Positions 1 through 7,543 of a DNA stretch of 49,294 nt are shown here, one piece after another. Both the position numbers and the translations under genes were made by a program. The notes under the pieces were generated by a model. That model did no database searches. It was not told the origin of the DNA and saw only the letters and a program-made list of their open reading frames with translations. The stretch lies in NCBI RefSeq assembly GCF_949287625.1, contig NZ_CASEGO010000015.1:1-49294 (forward strand). The letters run 5' to 3'. Within the stretch, counting starts at the first letter, position 1. Every line of letters begins with the position of its first letter. This DNA is from an uncultured Brachyspira sp. Lineage in GTDB: Bacteria; Spirochaetota; Brachyspiria; Brachyspirales; Brachyspiraceae.

Positions 1-28
1 TTCTGTTCTGTTCTGTTCTGTTCTGTTC
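1..28. repeat. Pentanucleotide simple-sequence repeat, 5+ units
   Basis: Five perfect TTCTG units plus a partial unit fill the left edge, so the true copy number is unknown because the window begins inside the array. Read on the minus strand the unit is AACAG and follows an ATG at position 30. A five-base unit changes the reading frame with each unit gained or lost, which is the usual design of a phase-variable coding repeat. A T9 tract (minus strand) lies directly upstream of that ATG. Confidence 0.9.
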
Positions 29-30
29 AT
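1..30 (-). CDS. 5' end of an unidentified ORF starting in the pentanucleotide repeat (partial)
   Basis: On the minus strand an ATG at 30 is followed by the repeat, read as cycles of Asn-Arg-Thr-Glu-Gln, and the frame is open to the window edge. Upstream there is a TATAAT box (plus 52-57) and an AAGAGG motif, but the latter is about 15 bases from the ATG, which is longer than usual for a ribosome-binding site. No product can be named because only ten codons are visible. The plus strand can also be read through the repeat, but it stops at 59-66 and has no preceding start in the window. Real coding status is uncertain. Confidence 0.3.
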   Translation of the reverse strand, partial: MNRTEQNRTE

Positions 31-167
31 GAAAAAAAAATTATACCTCTTATTATACTAGTTTAATAATAGCATAAAAATATAAAATGTCAATAAAATT
101 TTATAAAAAATCAAATTTAATTAATAAATTATATCTGCTTTATAACAAGAAAAAATACAAAAATCTC

Positions 168-196
168 TTGATTTTTTATCATTCTGCTAATAGAAT
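168..196 (+). promoter_or_regulatory. Sigma-70-type promoter of ilvD
   Basis: TTGATT (168-173), a 17-base spacer and TAGAAT (191-196) sit about 55 bases before the ilvD start. The predicted leader is roughly 45-50 bases and shows no obvious attenuator. Confidence 0.6.
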
Positions 197-250
197 GTAC
201 GCATTACAATTTTACGATAAATAACAATTTTATTAAATGGAGAAATAATT

Positions 251-1933
251 ATGAGTTTCAGAGAAAATAGTTCTTTAAGAAGCGACAGAGTATTAAAAGG
301 TGATGAAAGAGCACCAAACAGATCATTGTTCTATTCTATGGGTTATACAGATGAAGAATTAAAAAGACCTCTGATTGGAATTATTTCTGCATATAGTGAA
401 ATTGTACCAGGACATATACATCTTGATAAACTCTCTCAGGCGGTTAAAGCTGGAGTTTTAATAGGAGGAGGTACTCCTATACTTATACCTTCAATAGGTG
501 TATGCGATGGTATAGCTATGGGACATTTAGGAATGAAATATTCACTTCCTTCAAGAGAGTTAATAGCTGATTCTGTTGAAAGTATGGTTATAGCTCATGG
601 ATTAGACGGAGTTGTACTAGTGCCTAACTGCGATAAAATAGTACCTGGTATGATAATGGGACTTTTAAGAATGAATATACCGGGCATAGTTATAAGCGGA
701 GGAGCTATGCTGCCTGGCGATCATGGCGATGAAAAAATAAGTTTATCAAATATATTTGAGGCTGTAGGAGCAAAAAAGGCTAATCTTATAAATGATAAAG
801 AATTAGAAGAATATGCACAAAATACATGTCCAAGCTGCGGTTCTTGTGCTGGTATGTACACTGCTAACAGCATGAACTGTCTTTCTGAGGCTTTAGGTAT
901 AGCACTTCCGGGAAACGGAACAATACCTGCTGTATATTCTGCGAGAACTTTGTTTGCTAAAAAAGCAGGAATACAGGTTATGGAATTATTAAAAAACAAT
1001 ATAAAACCATTAGATATAATAACTCCAGAATCATTCAAAAATGCTCTTGCTGTAGATATGGCATTAGGATGTTCTACAAACAGTGTACTTCACTTACTTG
1101 CTATAGCTAATGAAGCTGGCATACCAATAGATTTAAAAACTATCAATGAAGTAAGCGACCGCACTCCTAATCTATGCCATTTAGCACCTGCTGGGCATAA
1201 CTATATAGAAGATTTATACAAAGCCGGCGGAATACCTGCTGTTATGAAAGAGCTTGATAAGGGCGGATTTATAAATACTTCGCTTCTTACTGCTACTGGT
1301 AAAACAATAGCTGAAAATATAAAAGATGCTGTTAATAAAAATAATAATGTTTTAAGAAATATAGAAAACCCTTACAGTAAAACAGGCGGAATTGCTGTAC
1401 TTTGGGGTAATATAGCTAAGGACGGCTGTGTTGTTAAACGTTCTGCTGTTGCTGATGAAATGCTTGTACATAAAGGACCTGCAAGAGTATTTGACAGTGA
1501 AGAAGAGGCAATATCTGCTATATATGCAGGAAAAATAAATAAAGGCGATGTTGTAGTTATAAGATATGAAGGACCTAAAGGAGGACCTGGTATGCGTGAA
1601 ATGCTTAACCCTACTTCTGCTCTTGCTGGTATGAAATTAGATAAAGATGTTGCTTTAATCACTGACGGAAGATTCTCTGGTGCTTCAAGAGGTGCTTCTA
1701 TAGGACACGTTTCTCCAGAGGCTGCAAGCGGAGGAGAAATAGCCTTTATAAAAGAAAATGACATCATTAGTATAGACATTCCTAATCATAAAATCAATTT
1801 AGAAATCTCTGATGAAGAAATGGAAAAAAGAAGAAAAGAGATTGCTATTAAACCTTTAGAAGAAATTAGAGGCTGGCTTGGAAGATATAGAAAACTTGTT
1901 CAGTCTGCTAATACTGGTGCTGTATTAAAATAA
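251..1933 (+). CDS. ilvD: Dihydroxy-acid dehydratase
   Basis: This 560-residue protein is the full usual length of IlvD, which dehydrates 2,3-dihydroxy acids to 2-keto acids in valine and isoleucine (and, indirectly, leucine and pantothenate) synthesis. Family hallmarks are clear: the PNCDK cysteine segment near residue 127, the CPSCGSCAGM Fe-S segment near residue 193, the CDGIAMGH-x-GM-x-YSLPSRE segment, and a C-terminal TDGRFSGA-x-RG motif. The start is supported by GGAG about 10 bases upstream. The gene stands alone: no other ilv or leu gene is adjacent, and it is followed by a hairpin at 1951-1987. The Fe-S cluster would be oxygen sensitive, consistent with an anaerobe. Identity is essentially certain. 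Confidence 0.97.
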   Translation: MSFRENSSLRSDRVLKGDERAPNRSLFYSMGYTDEELKRPLIGIISAYSEIVPGHIHLDKLSQAVKAGVLIGGGTPILIPSIGVCDGIAMGHLGMKYSLPSRELIADSVESMVIAHGLDGVVLVPNCDKIVPGMIMGLLRMNIPGIVISGGAMLPGDHGDEKISLSNIFEAVGAKKANLINDKELEEYAQNTCPSCGSCAGMYTANSMNCLSEALGIALPGNGTIPAVYSARTLFAKKAGIQVMELLKNNIKPLDIITPESFKNALAVDMALGCSTNSVLHLLAIANEAGIPIDLKTINEVSDRTPNLCHLAPAGHNYIEDLYKAGGIPAVMKELDKGGFINTSLLTATGKTIAENIKDAVNKNNNVLRNIENPYSKTGGIAVLWGNIAKDGCVVKRSAVADEMLVHKGPARVFDSEEEAISAIYAGKINKGDVVVIRYEGPKGGPGMREMLNPTSALAGMKLDKDVALITDGRFSGASRGASIGHVSPEAASGGEIAFIKENDIISIDIPNHKINLEISDEEMEKRRKEIAIKPLEEIRGWLGRYRKLVQSANTGAVLK

Positions 1934-1950
1934 TTTTTAATGAAAACAAA

Positions 1951-1987
1951 TTGATGTTATAGTTTATTCTCTTAACTATAACATCAA
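1951..1987 (+). terminator. Hairpin after ilvD
   Basis: A perfect 14-bp inverted repeat (1951-1964 with 1974-1987) encloses a 9-base loop, 17 bases after the ilvD stop. It lacks a run of T after the stem on the plus strand, so it may be a 3'-end stabiliser or weak terminator rather than a classical intrinsic terminator. Confidence 0.6.
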
Positions 1988-2038
1988 ATAAAGCACTAAT
2001 AATCTAAAAGTCATAACAAAAATTAATATTACAGACTG

Positions 2039-2114
2039 CTTGGTTCCTATCTTTTAAGCCAGGATAAAAATTGTTTAGTTTATAGCTGATATAAGCATAG
2101 ACTAAATTTATTTT
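2039..2114 (+). promoter_or_regulatory. Structured leader: small hairpin plus terminator-like hairpin before the dehydrogenase
   Basis: A 5-bp helix (CTTGG 2039-2043 with CCAGG 2059-2063) closes a 15-base loop and is followed by an A-rich tail. Then comes a long hairpin (2074-2106: 13 bp, one G-T pair, one bulged A at 2084, 6-base loop) and TTTATTTT (2107-2114), which looks like an intrinsic terminator. The GGTTC loop start and ATAAAAA tail recall preQ1-I riboswitches. However, the pseudoknot partner is displaced (loop CTA 2047-2049 could pair only with TAG 2076-2078, inside the terminator arm), and the downstream gene is not a queuosine gene. A transcription-attenuation leader is inferred; the ligand is unknown. 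Confidence 0.45.
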
Positions 2115-2144
2115 AAACAAAAAAATTTTTATAAGGAGAGAAAT

Positions 2145-2192
2145 ATGATTATTAATTTTAATAGATACAATAAAAATAATTTAATAAATTAA
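2145..2192 (+). CDS. 15-codon small ORF / possible leader peptide
   Basis: A strong ribosome-binding site (AAGGAGAG) lies four bases before an ATG that opens a 15-codon frame ending at TAA 2190-2192. The peptide is rich in Asn (six) and Ile (three). It lies between a terminator-like hairpin (2074-2114) and the dehydrogenase start at 2245. The quality of the ribosome-binding site, better than that of the following gene, is the only evidence that it is translated. A leader peptide, a small protein or a decayed gene start are all possible. Confidence 0.4.
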   Translation: MIINFNRYNKNNLIN

Positions 2193-2244
2193 AAAACAAC
2201 TTACTTAAAATTTAAATAATAATATTAATTACAAGGATTGAAAA

Positions 2245-3330
2245 ATGAGTACAGAAAATTTATTTTTACCTAATTTTAGTATAGGAAAAGACGCTTATCA
2301 ACATATATATGATATATGTTCAAATTATGGAAACAAAGCTGTTATAATATCGGGCAAAAAATCTCTTCAGGCATCAATAGAGCTTATACTGCATAATATA
2401 AAAGACATAAATATAACTGGAATGCTTCATTACGGAGGAAATTCTACTTTTGAAAATGTTGATTTCCTTAAAGAGAAAAAAGCAGTTATGGAAGCCGATA
2501 TGATATTTGCTGTAGGAGGCGGCAGAGCATTAGACACATCAAAGGTTTTAGCCGATATGATGAATAAGCCTATATTTACATTTCCAACATTAGCTTCAAA
2601 CTGTGCTGCTGCAACTTGTTCATCTGTTATATATTATAATGACGGAAGTTTTAGAGAAATATTTAATTTGAAAAGACCTCCTTTACATACATTTATAAAT
2701 ACTGATGTTATATTAAACTCTCCTGAAAATTATTTTATAACTGGTATATCAGATGCACTTTCTAAACAGTATGAAGCATTATTATACACAAGAGATGAAA
2801 ACTTAAATTATAAAAATTTTTTAGGTATAGAAGTTATAAAAAACTGCTCTAATGATATATTAAAATATTATTCAGAAGCTGTAGATGATTTCAGAAATAA
2901 AAAAGCAACAGATGCTCTAAACAGAGTTATACTTCATATAATATACACAGTAGGATTAACATCTATAATGATAAAAGATAATTATCATATGTCTTTACAT
3001 AACGGATTAACAAAATTAAAAGCAGTAGGAGAAAAACTGCTGCATGGCGAATTGGTATCATATGGGATATTACTGCTTCTTACTATGGACAAACAATATG
3101 ATGCAAGAGAGGATATTTTTAAGTTTAATAAATTTATGTCTCTTCCTACATGCTTAAAAGATATAGGCATAAATAATTTTAGTTTAGAAGATGAAGATTT
3201 TAATACAGCATTGGACGGTACACTTGCTCTTGATGACTTAAATATAAGCAGATATAAAGCTGACAAAGAAATGATATTAAAAGCTATTATAGATTTAGAA
3301 GAGTTCAATAATAGTCAGTACCTAAAATAA
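2245..3330 (+). CDS. Iron-containing alcohol dehydrogenase family protein (glycerol-dehydrogenase-like)
   Basis: A 361-residue member of the GldA/iron-type dehydrogenase superfamily, which reduces or oxidises small polyols or alcohols with NAD(P). The nucleotide-binding glycine run GGGRALDTSK lies at 91-100. The three expected metal ligands are present: Asp170 (GISDALSKQYE), His252 (LHNGL) and His267 (LHGELVSYG). Length matches GldA. The start has GGA about 10 bases upstream. It follows a structured leader (2039-2114) and a 15-codon ORF, suggesting regulated expression. The substrate cannot be assigned; glycerol or a glycerol-1-phosphate-like compound is possible. Confidence 0.8.
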   Translation: MSTENLFLPNFSIGKDAYQHIYDICSNYGNKAVIISGKKSLQASIELILHNIKDINITGMLHYGGNSTFENVDFLKEKKAVMEADMIFAVGGGRALDTSKVLADMMNKPIFTFPTLASNCAAATCSSVIYYNDGSFREIFNLKRPPLHTFINTDVILNSPENYFITGISDALSKQYEALLYTRDENLNYKNFLGIEVIKNCSNDILKYYSEAVDDFRNKKATDALNRVILHIIYTVGLTSIMIKDNYHMSLHNGLTKLKAVGEKLLHGELVSYGILLLLTMDKQYDAREDIFKFNKFMSLPTCLKDIGINNFSLEDEDFNTALDGTLALDDLNISRYKADKEMILKAIIDLEEFNNSQYLK

Positions 3331-3344
3331 AAAAGTATATGTTT

Positions 3345-3378
3345 AAACAATGGACTTTAATATTAAAGCCCATTGTTT
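3345..3378. terminator. Bidirectional hairpin between convergent genes
   Basis: AAACAATGG (3345-3353) pairs with CCATTGTTT (3370-3378), with a further inner CTTTA/TAAAG helix. The outer arms are A-rich on one side and T-rich on the other, so the structure can end transcription from both the rightward dehydrogenase and the leftward thiM. Confidence 0.75.
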
Positions 3379-3465
3379 ATTATTAACTCCCAATAATAAA
3401 AAATCAATTAATTTAGATATTGCTTTGAAACATTTATTTTTTATTAAATTATATCAATAAAAATA

Positions 3466-4254
3466 TTATTCTCTTACCCTTAAAGAAGCATTATTTATAT
3501 TAAGTTTATAAAGCTCATCAATAAATGAAACAGCAAAGCTGGCAGGAGCATCTGCTTTTTTTGAAGCCGTCTCTCCAGCCTCAGCCATTATGCACATAGC
3601 AGAAGCAGCAGCAATTAAAGGACTTGATACCGCAAGCATAGCAGCAGTAATTGCCGTAGAAGTACAGCCCATACCAGTATTTAATGACATCAAAGGAGAG
3701 CCTCCGCTTATATATAAAACTCTATTTCCGTCTGTTACAATATCAGTTTCTCCGCTTATGCTTACAACAGTATTATATTCTTTAGCTAAATGTTTACCAG
3801 CCTCCAAAGCCATATTAACATTAGCGGTGCTGTCTACTCCTTTGGTTTTGATACTCTCACCAGCAAGCACCATTATCTCAGAGGCATTTCCTCTTATTAC
3901 TTGAGGACGGTAATTTTTTATTATATCTATAGAAGTTTGAGTTCTAAGTTTTGTTGCCCCTGCTCCTACAGGATCAAGCACGAAAGGAACATTTTTTTTA
4001 TTTGCTATTTTGCATGCACTATGCATAGCCTCTATAGAAATAGAAGTTAATGTTCCGATATTAATAACAAGCGATGAAGCGATAGAAAGCATATCCTCAA
4101 ACTCTTCCTTTTCAAATGTCATAACTGGAGAAGCTCCAACAGCAAGCAAGGCATTAGCTGTAATCTGCATAACAACATAATTTGTGATGTTATGAACTAA
4201 TGGACTTTTAGCTTTCATATCAGTAATTGCTTTAGATATTTCTTCTTGTGTCAT
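3466..4254 (-). CDS. thiM: Hydroxyethylthiazole kinase
   Basis: A 262-residue ThiM, the kinase that salvages 4-methyl-5-(2-hydroxyethyl)thiazole for thiamine synthesis. Visible family motifs are VHNITNYV (20-27), ASPVM (41-45), DPVGAGA (94-100) and GMGC (194-197), with Cys197 in the conserved anion-hole position. The start has AAGGA eight bases upstream. A TPP riboswitch (4333-4440) precedes it, confirming a thiamine role. No thiE or thiD is adjacent, so within this window it is a lone salvage gene. GGATTA, which contains the ribosome-binding site (plus 4259-4264), is complementary to TAATCC at plus 4297-4302, so translational gating is plausible. Confidence 0.95.
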   Translation of the reverse strand: MTQEEISKAITDMKAKSPLVHNITNYVVMQITANALLAVGASPVMTFEKEEFEDMLSIASSLVINIGTLTSISIEAMHSACKIANKKNVPFVLDPVGAGATKLRTQTSIDIIKNYRPQVIRGNASEIMVLAGESIKTKGVDSTANVNMALEAGKHLAKEYNTVVSISGETDIVTDGNRVLYISGGSPLMSLNTGMGCTSTAITAAMLAVSSPLIAAASAMCIMAEAGETASKKADAPASFAVSFIDELYKLNINNASLRVRE

Positions 4255-4332
4255 ATATTAATCCTTAAAAATAAAAATTATTAGGAAAACTTTATTGGAT
4301 TATTTTTTAGACATGCAATAATGAATTGGTAC

Positions 4333-4440
4333 AAAAATATTTCCCTACACTGGCATTATCCAACAGGTTATAAGGGTCTAAGTTCATATAACTTAATAAA
4401 TTAAACTTACTCTCAGCCTTTTAAAGCTCCCCTAATTTTT
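4333..4440 (-). promoter_or_regulatory. TPP riboswitch (THI element)
   Basis: Read on the minus strand, the hallmark blocks occur in order: GGGGAGC (plus 4426-4432), GGCTGAGA, GACCC, AACCTG, GGATAATGCC and GTGTAGGGAA. An AAAAAT/ATTTTT outer helix (4435-4440 with 4333-4338) closes P1. It lies between a promoter at 4447-4474 and thiM. No strong terminator follows, but a 6-base complement of the ribosome-binding site does, so repression of translation initiation by thiamine pyrophosphate is the likely mode (inference). Confidence 0.95.
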
Positions 4441-4446
4441 TATAAT

Positions 4447-4474
4447 ATTATATAACAAAATAAAATTATTTCAA
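4447..4474 (-). promoter_or_regulatory. Promoter of the TPP riboswitch/thiM transcript
   Basis: On the minus strand TTGAAA (4469-4474), a 16-base spacer and TATAAT (4447-4452) predict a transcript start near 4440, exactly at the 5' edge of the riboswitch. It lies in the gap after the upstream methyltransferase gene, so thiM is transcribed independently. Confidence 0.75.
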
Positions 4475-4480
4475 TTACTA

Positions 4481-5245
4481 TTAACGATATTTTTTAGATT
4501 TTATTATAATCATCATAGGGCGTCTTAATTCATTTTGCATTTCTTTATTTTCTTTAAGCATTTTTTCTGAAGGTATAGGCTCTATAACATTCTCTATAAT
4601 AAAGCCATTACTTATAAGAGTATTAATATATGTTGTTATTGTTCTATGATATTTAATAACGCTTTCACCTAAAAACTTAGTATTTCTTTTTCCCTCATAA
4701 AAATAATTATCAATAGGAAAACAAAATATTTCACCATTATCATTATACAGCCAATCCTGAGTGCCATAAGCTGTAAATATTGGATGCTCTGCTGAAAATA
4801 CAAAATATCCGTCATCTTTCAAAAGTCCTTTTACTGTTTTTACTGCTCTGTCAAAATCTTCAATATAATGCAAAGCCAAAGAACTTAAAACTATATCAAA
4901 TTTTATATTCTTTAATTCATCATCATTTTTTATATTTTCATCAATACTTTCAATAGAAGATAGTATCAATTTTATATTATTAATGTTTTTAATTTTCTCT
5001 CTTGCCACATCAAGCATTTTATCTGATATATCAGCACCAACCGCTAAATTAGCTTTATTTTCAATTGCATAAATCAAATGCCATCCATAACCGCATCCTA
5101 AATCTAAAATATTTTTATTCTCAAAAGAAGGAAGTATATTTTTTAAACTCTCCCATTCACCTGCAGCATTAAGTCCAAATTTAGATCTTTCCATTTCGCT
5201 GTATTTATTAAAAAACTTTTCATCATTATATTTATTCTCAATCAT
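4481..5245 (-). CDS. Class I SAM-dependent methyltransferase
   Basis: A 254-residue Rossmann-fold methyltransferase of the UbiE/Methyltransf_11 type. Motif I is DLGCGYG (48-54), the acidic residue at the end of strand 2 is Asp72, and the post-motif segment FDIVLSSLALHYIEDF marks strand 4. The N-terminal FFNKYSEMERSKFGLNAAGEW segment is typical of small-molecule methyltransferases in Firmicutes and spirochaetes. The substrate is unknown. It lies 53 bases downstream of the HTH gene on the same strand and ahead of the thiM promoter; no functional link to either is evident. Confidence 0.85.
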   Translation of the reverse strand: MIENKYNDEKFFNKYSEMERSKFGLNAAGEWESLKNILPSFENKNILDLGCGYGWHLIYAIENKANLAVGADISDKMLDVAREKIKNINNIKLILSSIESIDENIKNDDELKNIKFDIVLSSLALHYIEDFDRAVKTVKGLLKDDGYFVFSAEHPIFTAYGTQDWLYNDNGEIFCFPIDNYFYEGKRNTKFLGESVIKYHRTITTYINTLISNGFIIENVIEPIPSEKMLKENKEMQNELRRPMMIIIKSKKYR

Positions 5246-5298
5246 ATTCTATTATCCTTTTATAGTTTTATTATATAATAGTTTCAATAAAAATATAA

Positions 5299-6228
5299 TC
5301 AAGCATGCTTCAAAAACATCAAATTTCTTTTGGTAAACTCTATAATCTCATCTTCTGTCATCTTATCAAAGCCTAGTCTTTTTTCTTCTTCAAGCAATTT
5401 TAATTTTTCTTCTCGTTCCTTTTGAATTTTAATTAGCTCTATTTCTTTAAGCTTCTCTTCTCTCTTTATCAATTCTTCTTTACTGTAATGTCTTTTAATA
5501 GTGTTTTCTCTGTCGCCTTTTATTAAATATATTTTTAAATAACTTAAAAAATCAAGCCATATGCCTGATAAATTATCTTTATCCTTAACTTTATTTTTTG
5601 CTAAATTAATACAGCCTTTCCAATCATATCTCCTATCTTCAAAAATTGATTTAATCTCCTCCTGCCTGCCTTTGGTCTTAAAAGAATGAAGATGATATAA
5701 TTTACTCGCTTTATTTCCAGTAAGAAAATTAAAAGTATCGATAAGCTCATTTACAAATATATTAAACTCAAAACAAGGAGAGGGAGAATCTTTTTTATTA
5801 TCTGTACTATTTAATTTATTTGTATCTTTTTTTAGTTCGCTGTCTTTATTATTTAAGTTATTATATTTATTATTATCTTCTGCTTTTTTGTCTATACCGT
5901 CACTGAAATTTTCACTATACTGTATAGGATTTTTTGCTGGTACAAGGTTAAATTTTTTTATATATATTTTTCTCTTTTCATTATTTTGTTTAGTTTTATC
6001 ATATACGCATTTTATGTAATTATATTTTTCAAGCTGTTTTACAGACCTTGAAATAGTATCCTTACTCACAGAATAGATTTCTGCAAAATAATTATTATTA
6101 GCCCAGCAGTATCCTTTATCATTGGTAAGTGCAGCTATTTCTCCGTAAATGAGTTTTGATAATGATTTTAATCTCTTATCGTATCTTATACTTGAAGGTA
6201 TTATAGTATAATAGTTTTTATTATTCAT
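5299..6228 (-). CDS. Helix-turn-helix protein resembling plasmid/phage replication initiators
   Basis: A 309-residue protein. Residues 1-95 look like the winged-helix domain of phage replisome organisers and plasmid initiators: IRYDKRLKSLSKLIYGEI, then a recognition-helix segment SVSKDTISRSVKQLEKYNYIK. A low-complexity Asn/Lys/Asp linker covers about 115-145, a helical region follows, and the end (about 245-295) is a Lys/Glu coiled coil. No recombinase or structural phage gene is nearby, so it may be a relic of an integrated element or a domesticated regulator. A 23-bp inverted repeat sits just upstream (6264-6353), a natural candidate for its binding site. Function is unproven. Confidence 0.6.
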   Translation of the reverse strand: MNNKNYYTIIPSSIRYDKRLKSLSKLIYGEIAALTNDKGYCWANNNYFAEIYSVSKDTISRSVKQLEKYNYIKCVYDKTKQNNEKRKIYIKKFNLVPAKNPIQYSENFSDGIDKKAEDNNKYNNLNNKDSELKKDTNKLNSTDNKKDSPSPCFEFNIFVNELIDTFNFLTGNKASKLYHLHSFKTKGRQEEIKSIFEDRRYDWKGCINLAKNKVKDKDNLSGIWLDFLSYLKIYLIKGDRENTIKRHYSKEELIKREEKLKEIELIKIQKEREEKLKLLEEEKRLGFDKMTEDEIIEFTKRNLMFLKHA

Positions 6229-6263
6229 TTTTAAGCCTCCAAAAAAAACTTTATACTATATAC

Positions 6264-6353
6264 AAAAAATATAATAGATTATAAGTTTATATTAAATGTT
6301 TTTTGTAATTTTTTTTATTTAAAAAAACATACTTATAATCTCTTATATTTTTT
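6264..6353. repeat. Long inverted repeat between divergent genes
   Basis: Arms of 23 bases (6264-6286 and 6331-6353) are complementary at 22 positions, with a second inner pair (6296-6304 with 6322-6330). It lies between the HTH gene (leftward) and the radical-SAM gene (rightward), abutting the latter's promoter. It could be an operator, a cruciform or an old origin of replication recognised by the adjacent HTH protein. Confidence 0.75.
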
Positions 6354-6370
6354 ATATTATATATAAAATA

Positions 6371-6399
6371 TTGAAATTTATAAAATTATATATTATGAT
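6371..6399 (+). promoter_or_regulatory. Promoter of the radical-SAM gene; predicts a leaderless mRNA
   Basis: TTGAAA (6371-6376), 17-base spacer, TATGAT (6394-6399). Only six bases separate the -10 box from the ATG at 6406, so transcription should begin at or next to the start codon, and no ribosome-binding site exists. Confidence 0.65.
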
Positions 6400-6405
6400 A
6401 AAATT

Positions 6406-7527
6406 ATGAATAATGTATCTGTATTAATCAAACCCTCATCATCTTTATGCAATATAAAATGCAAATACTGCTTTTACATAGATGAAGCCAAAAATAGAAA
6501 AATAGAAAATAACGGTATTATGACTGAAAAAGTAATGACAGCCATAATAGATAAAGTACTTCAAAATGCTGATAAAAATGTATTGTTTTCATTTCAAGGC
6601 GGAGAGCCCACTACTGCAGGAATAGAATATTTTAATTCGTTTATAGATTATGTAAATAACAGAAATAAAAAAAATATTAATATAAATTACAGCATACAAA
6701 CTAATGGTATATTAATAGATGATAAATGGTGTGAGTTATTCAAAAAAAATAATTTTTTAGTTGGACTTTCTTTTGATATGATAAAAGATATTCATGATAA
6801 ATACAGAACAGACAAAATAGGAAATGACACATACAATAAAGTATTAGAAACTAAAAAATTATTTGATGCCTTTAATATAGAATACAACATACTCACAGTA
6901 TTAACATCTGAACTATCTAAATACCCTAAAGATGTATACAAAAAGATTAAAAAACTCAATATAAAATATACTCAATTCATACCGTGCCTATCTGAAATAA
7001 ATTCATGCAGTAATGAATATTCTATAAAACCAAAAGAGTTCTCAAACTTCTATAAAGAAATATTTTCATTATGGAAGGAAGATTTTTTTAATAATAATTA
7101 TTACAGCATTCAGTTCTTTGATAATATAATACCATTATTGGGAGGCGGATATGATCCTATGAGCTGCGGTATAAACGGAATATGTACAAATCAGATGATA
7201 ATAGAAAGCAACGGCGATGTTTTTCCTTGTGATTTTTACTGCTTGGATAATTATAAATTAGGCAATATAGCAGACGAAGATTTTGATGATATTTTTTACA
7301 ATCAAAAAGCTAAAGATTTTATTAATGAAAAGGATAAGATAATAAATAATGATGATTATAAATTATGCCGTTTATGCAGATATTTTAAAATATGCAGATT
7401 AGGATGCAAAAGAATGTTAGAAAATATATATATAGATAGTAAAGATAAAACTTTCTGCGGATATAAGGATTTTCTTGATTATAGTATAAATGATATAATA
7501 AAAATATGGAAAATTGTATCAGGATAA
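6406..7527 (+). CDS. SPASM-domain radical-SAM protein, anaerobic sulfatase-maturase-like
   Basis: A 373-residue enzyme of the anSME/YydG-like group. The radical-SAM cluster motif is C15-x3-C19-x2-C22, followed by GGEP at 65-68. The C-terminal half carries a SPASM domain with cysteines at 254, 260, 275, 279, 321, 324, 330, 334 and 351, enough for two auxiliary 4Fe-4S clusters. The PCDFYCLDNYKLGNI segment matches anSME, where the Asp (here Asp276) is the catalytic base. Known anSMEs convert Cys or Ser of sulfatases to formylglycine. No sulfatase or small peptide precursor gene is adjacent in the window, so the substrate is open. The start has no ribosome-binding site; see the promoter at 6371. 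Confidence 0.85.
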   Translation: MNNVSVLIKPSSSLCNIKCKYCFYIDEAKNRKIENNGIMTEKVMTAIIDKVLQNADKNVLFSFQGGEPTTAGIEYFNSFIDYVNNRNKKNININYSIQTNGILIDDKWCELFKKNNFLVGLSFDMIKDIHDKYRTDKIGNDTYNKVLETKKLFDAFNIEYNILTVLTSELSKYPKDVYKKIKKLNIKYTQFIPCLSEINSCSNEYSIKPKEFSNFYKEIFSLWKEDFFNNNYYSIQFFDNIIPLLGGGYDPMSCGINGICTNQMIIESNGDVFPCDFYCLDNYKLGNIADEDFDDIFYNQKAKDFINEKDKIINNDDYKLCRLCRYFKICRLGCKRMLENIYIDSKDKTFCGYKDFLDYSINDIIKIWKIVSG

Positions 7528-7543
7528 AAATTATAATAGCTGC

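Noticed and set aside
721..1779. Antisense reading frames inside ilvD, and similar ones inside uvrB, dnaE, dnaJ and the AAA ATPase
   Set aside because: They lie wholly within strongly supported genes, have no ribosome-binding sites and match no family.
2039..2073. preQ1-I riboswitch
   Set aside because: The loop and A-tail look similar, but the loop is longer than usual, the pseudoknot strand is not at its proper place and the gene context does not fit. Kept only as a structured leader.
5299..7527. A prophage or integrated plasmid
   Set aside because: Only one initiator-like HTH gene is seen, with no integrase, structural genes, attachment repeats or tRNA junction.
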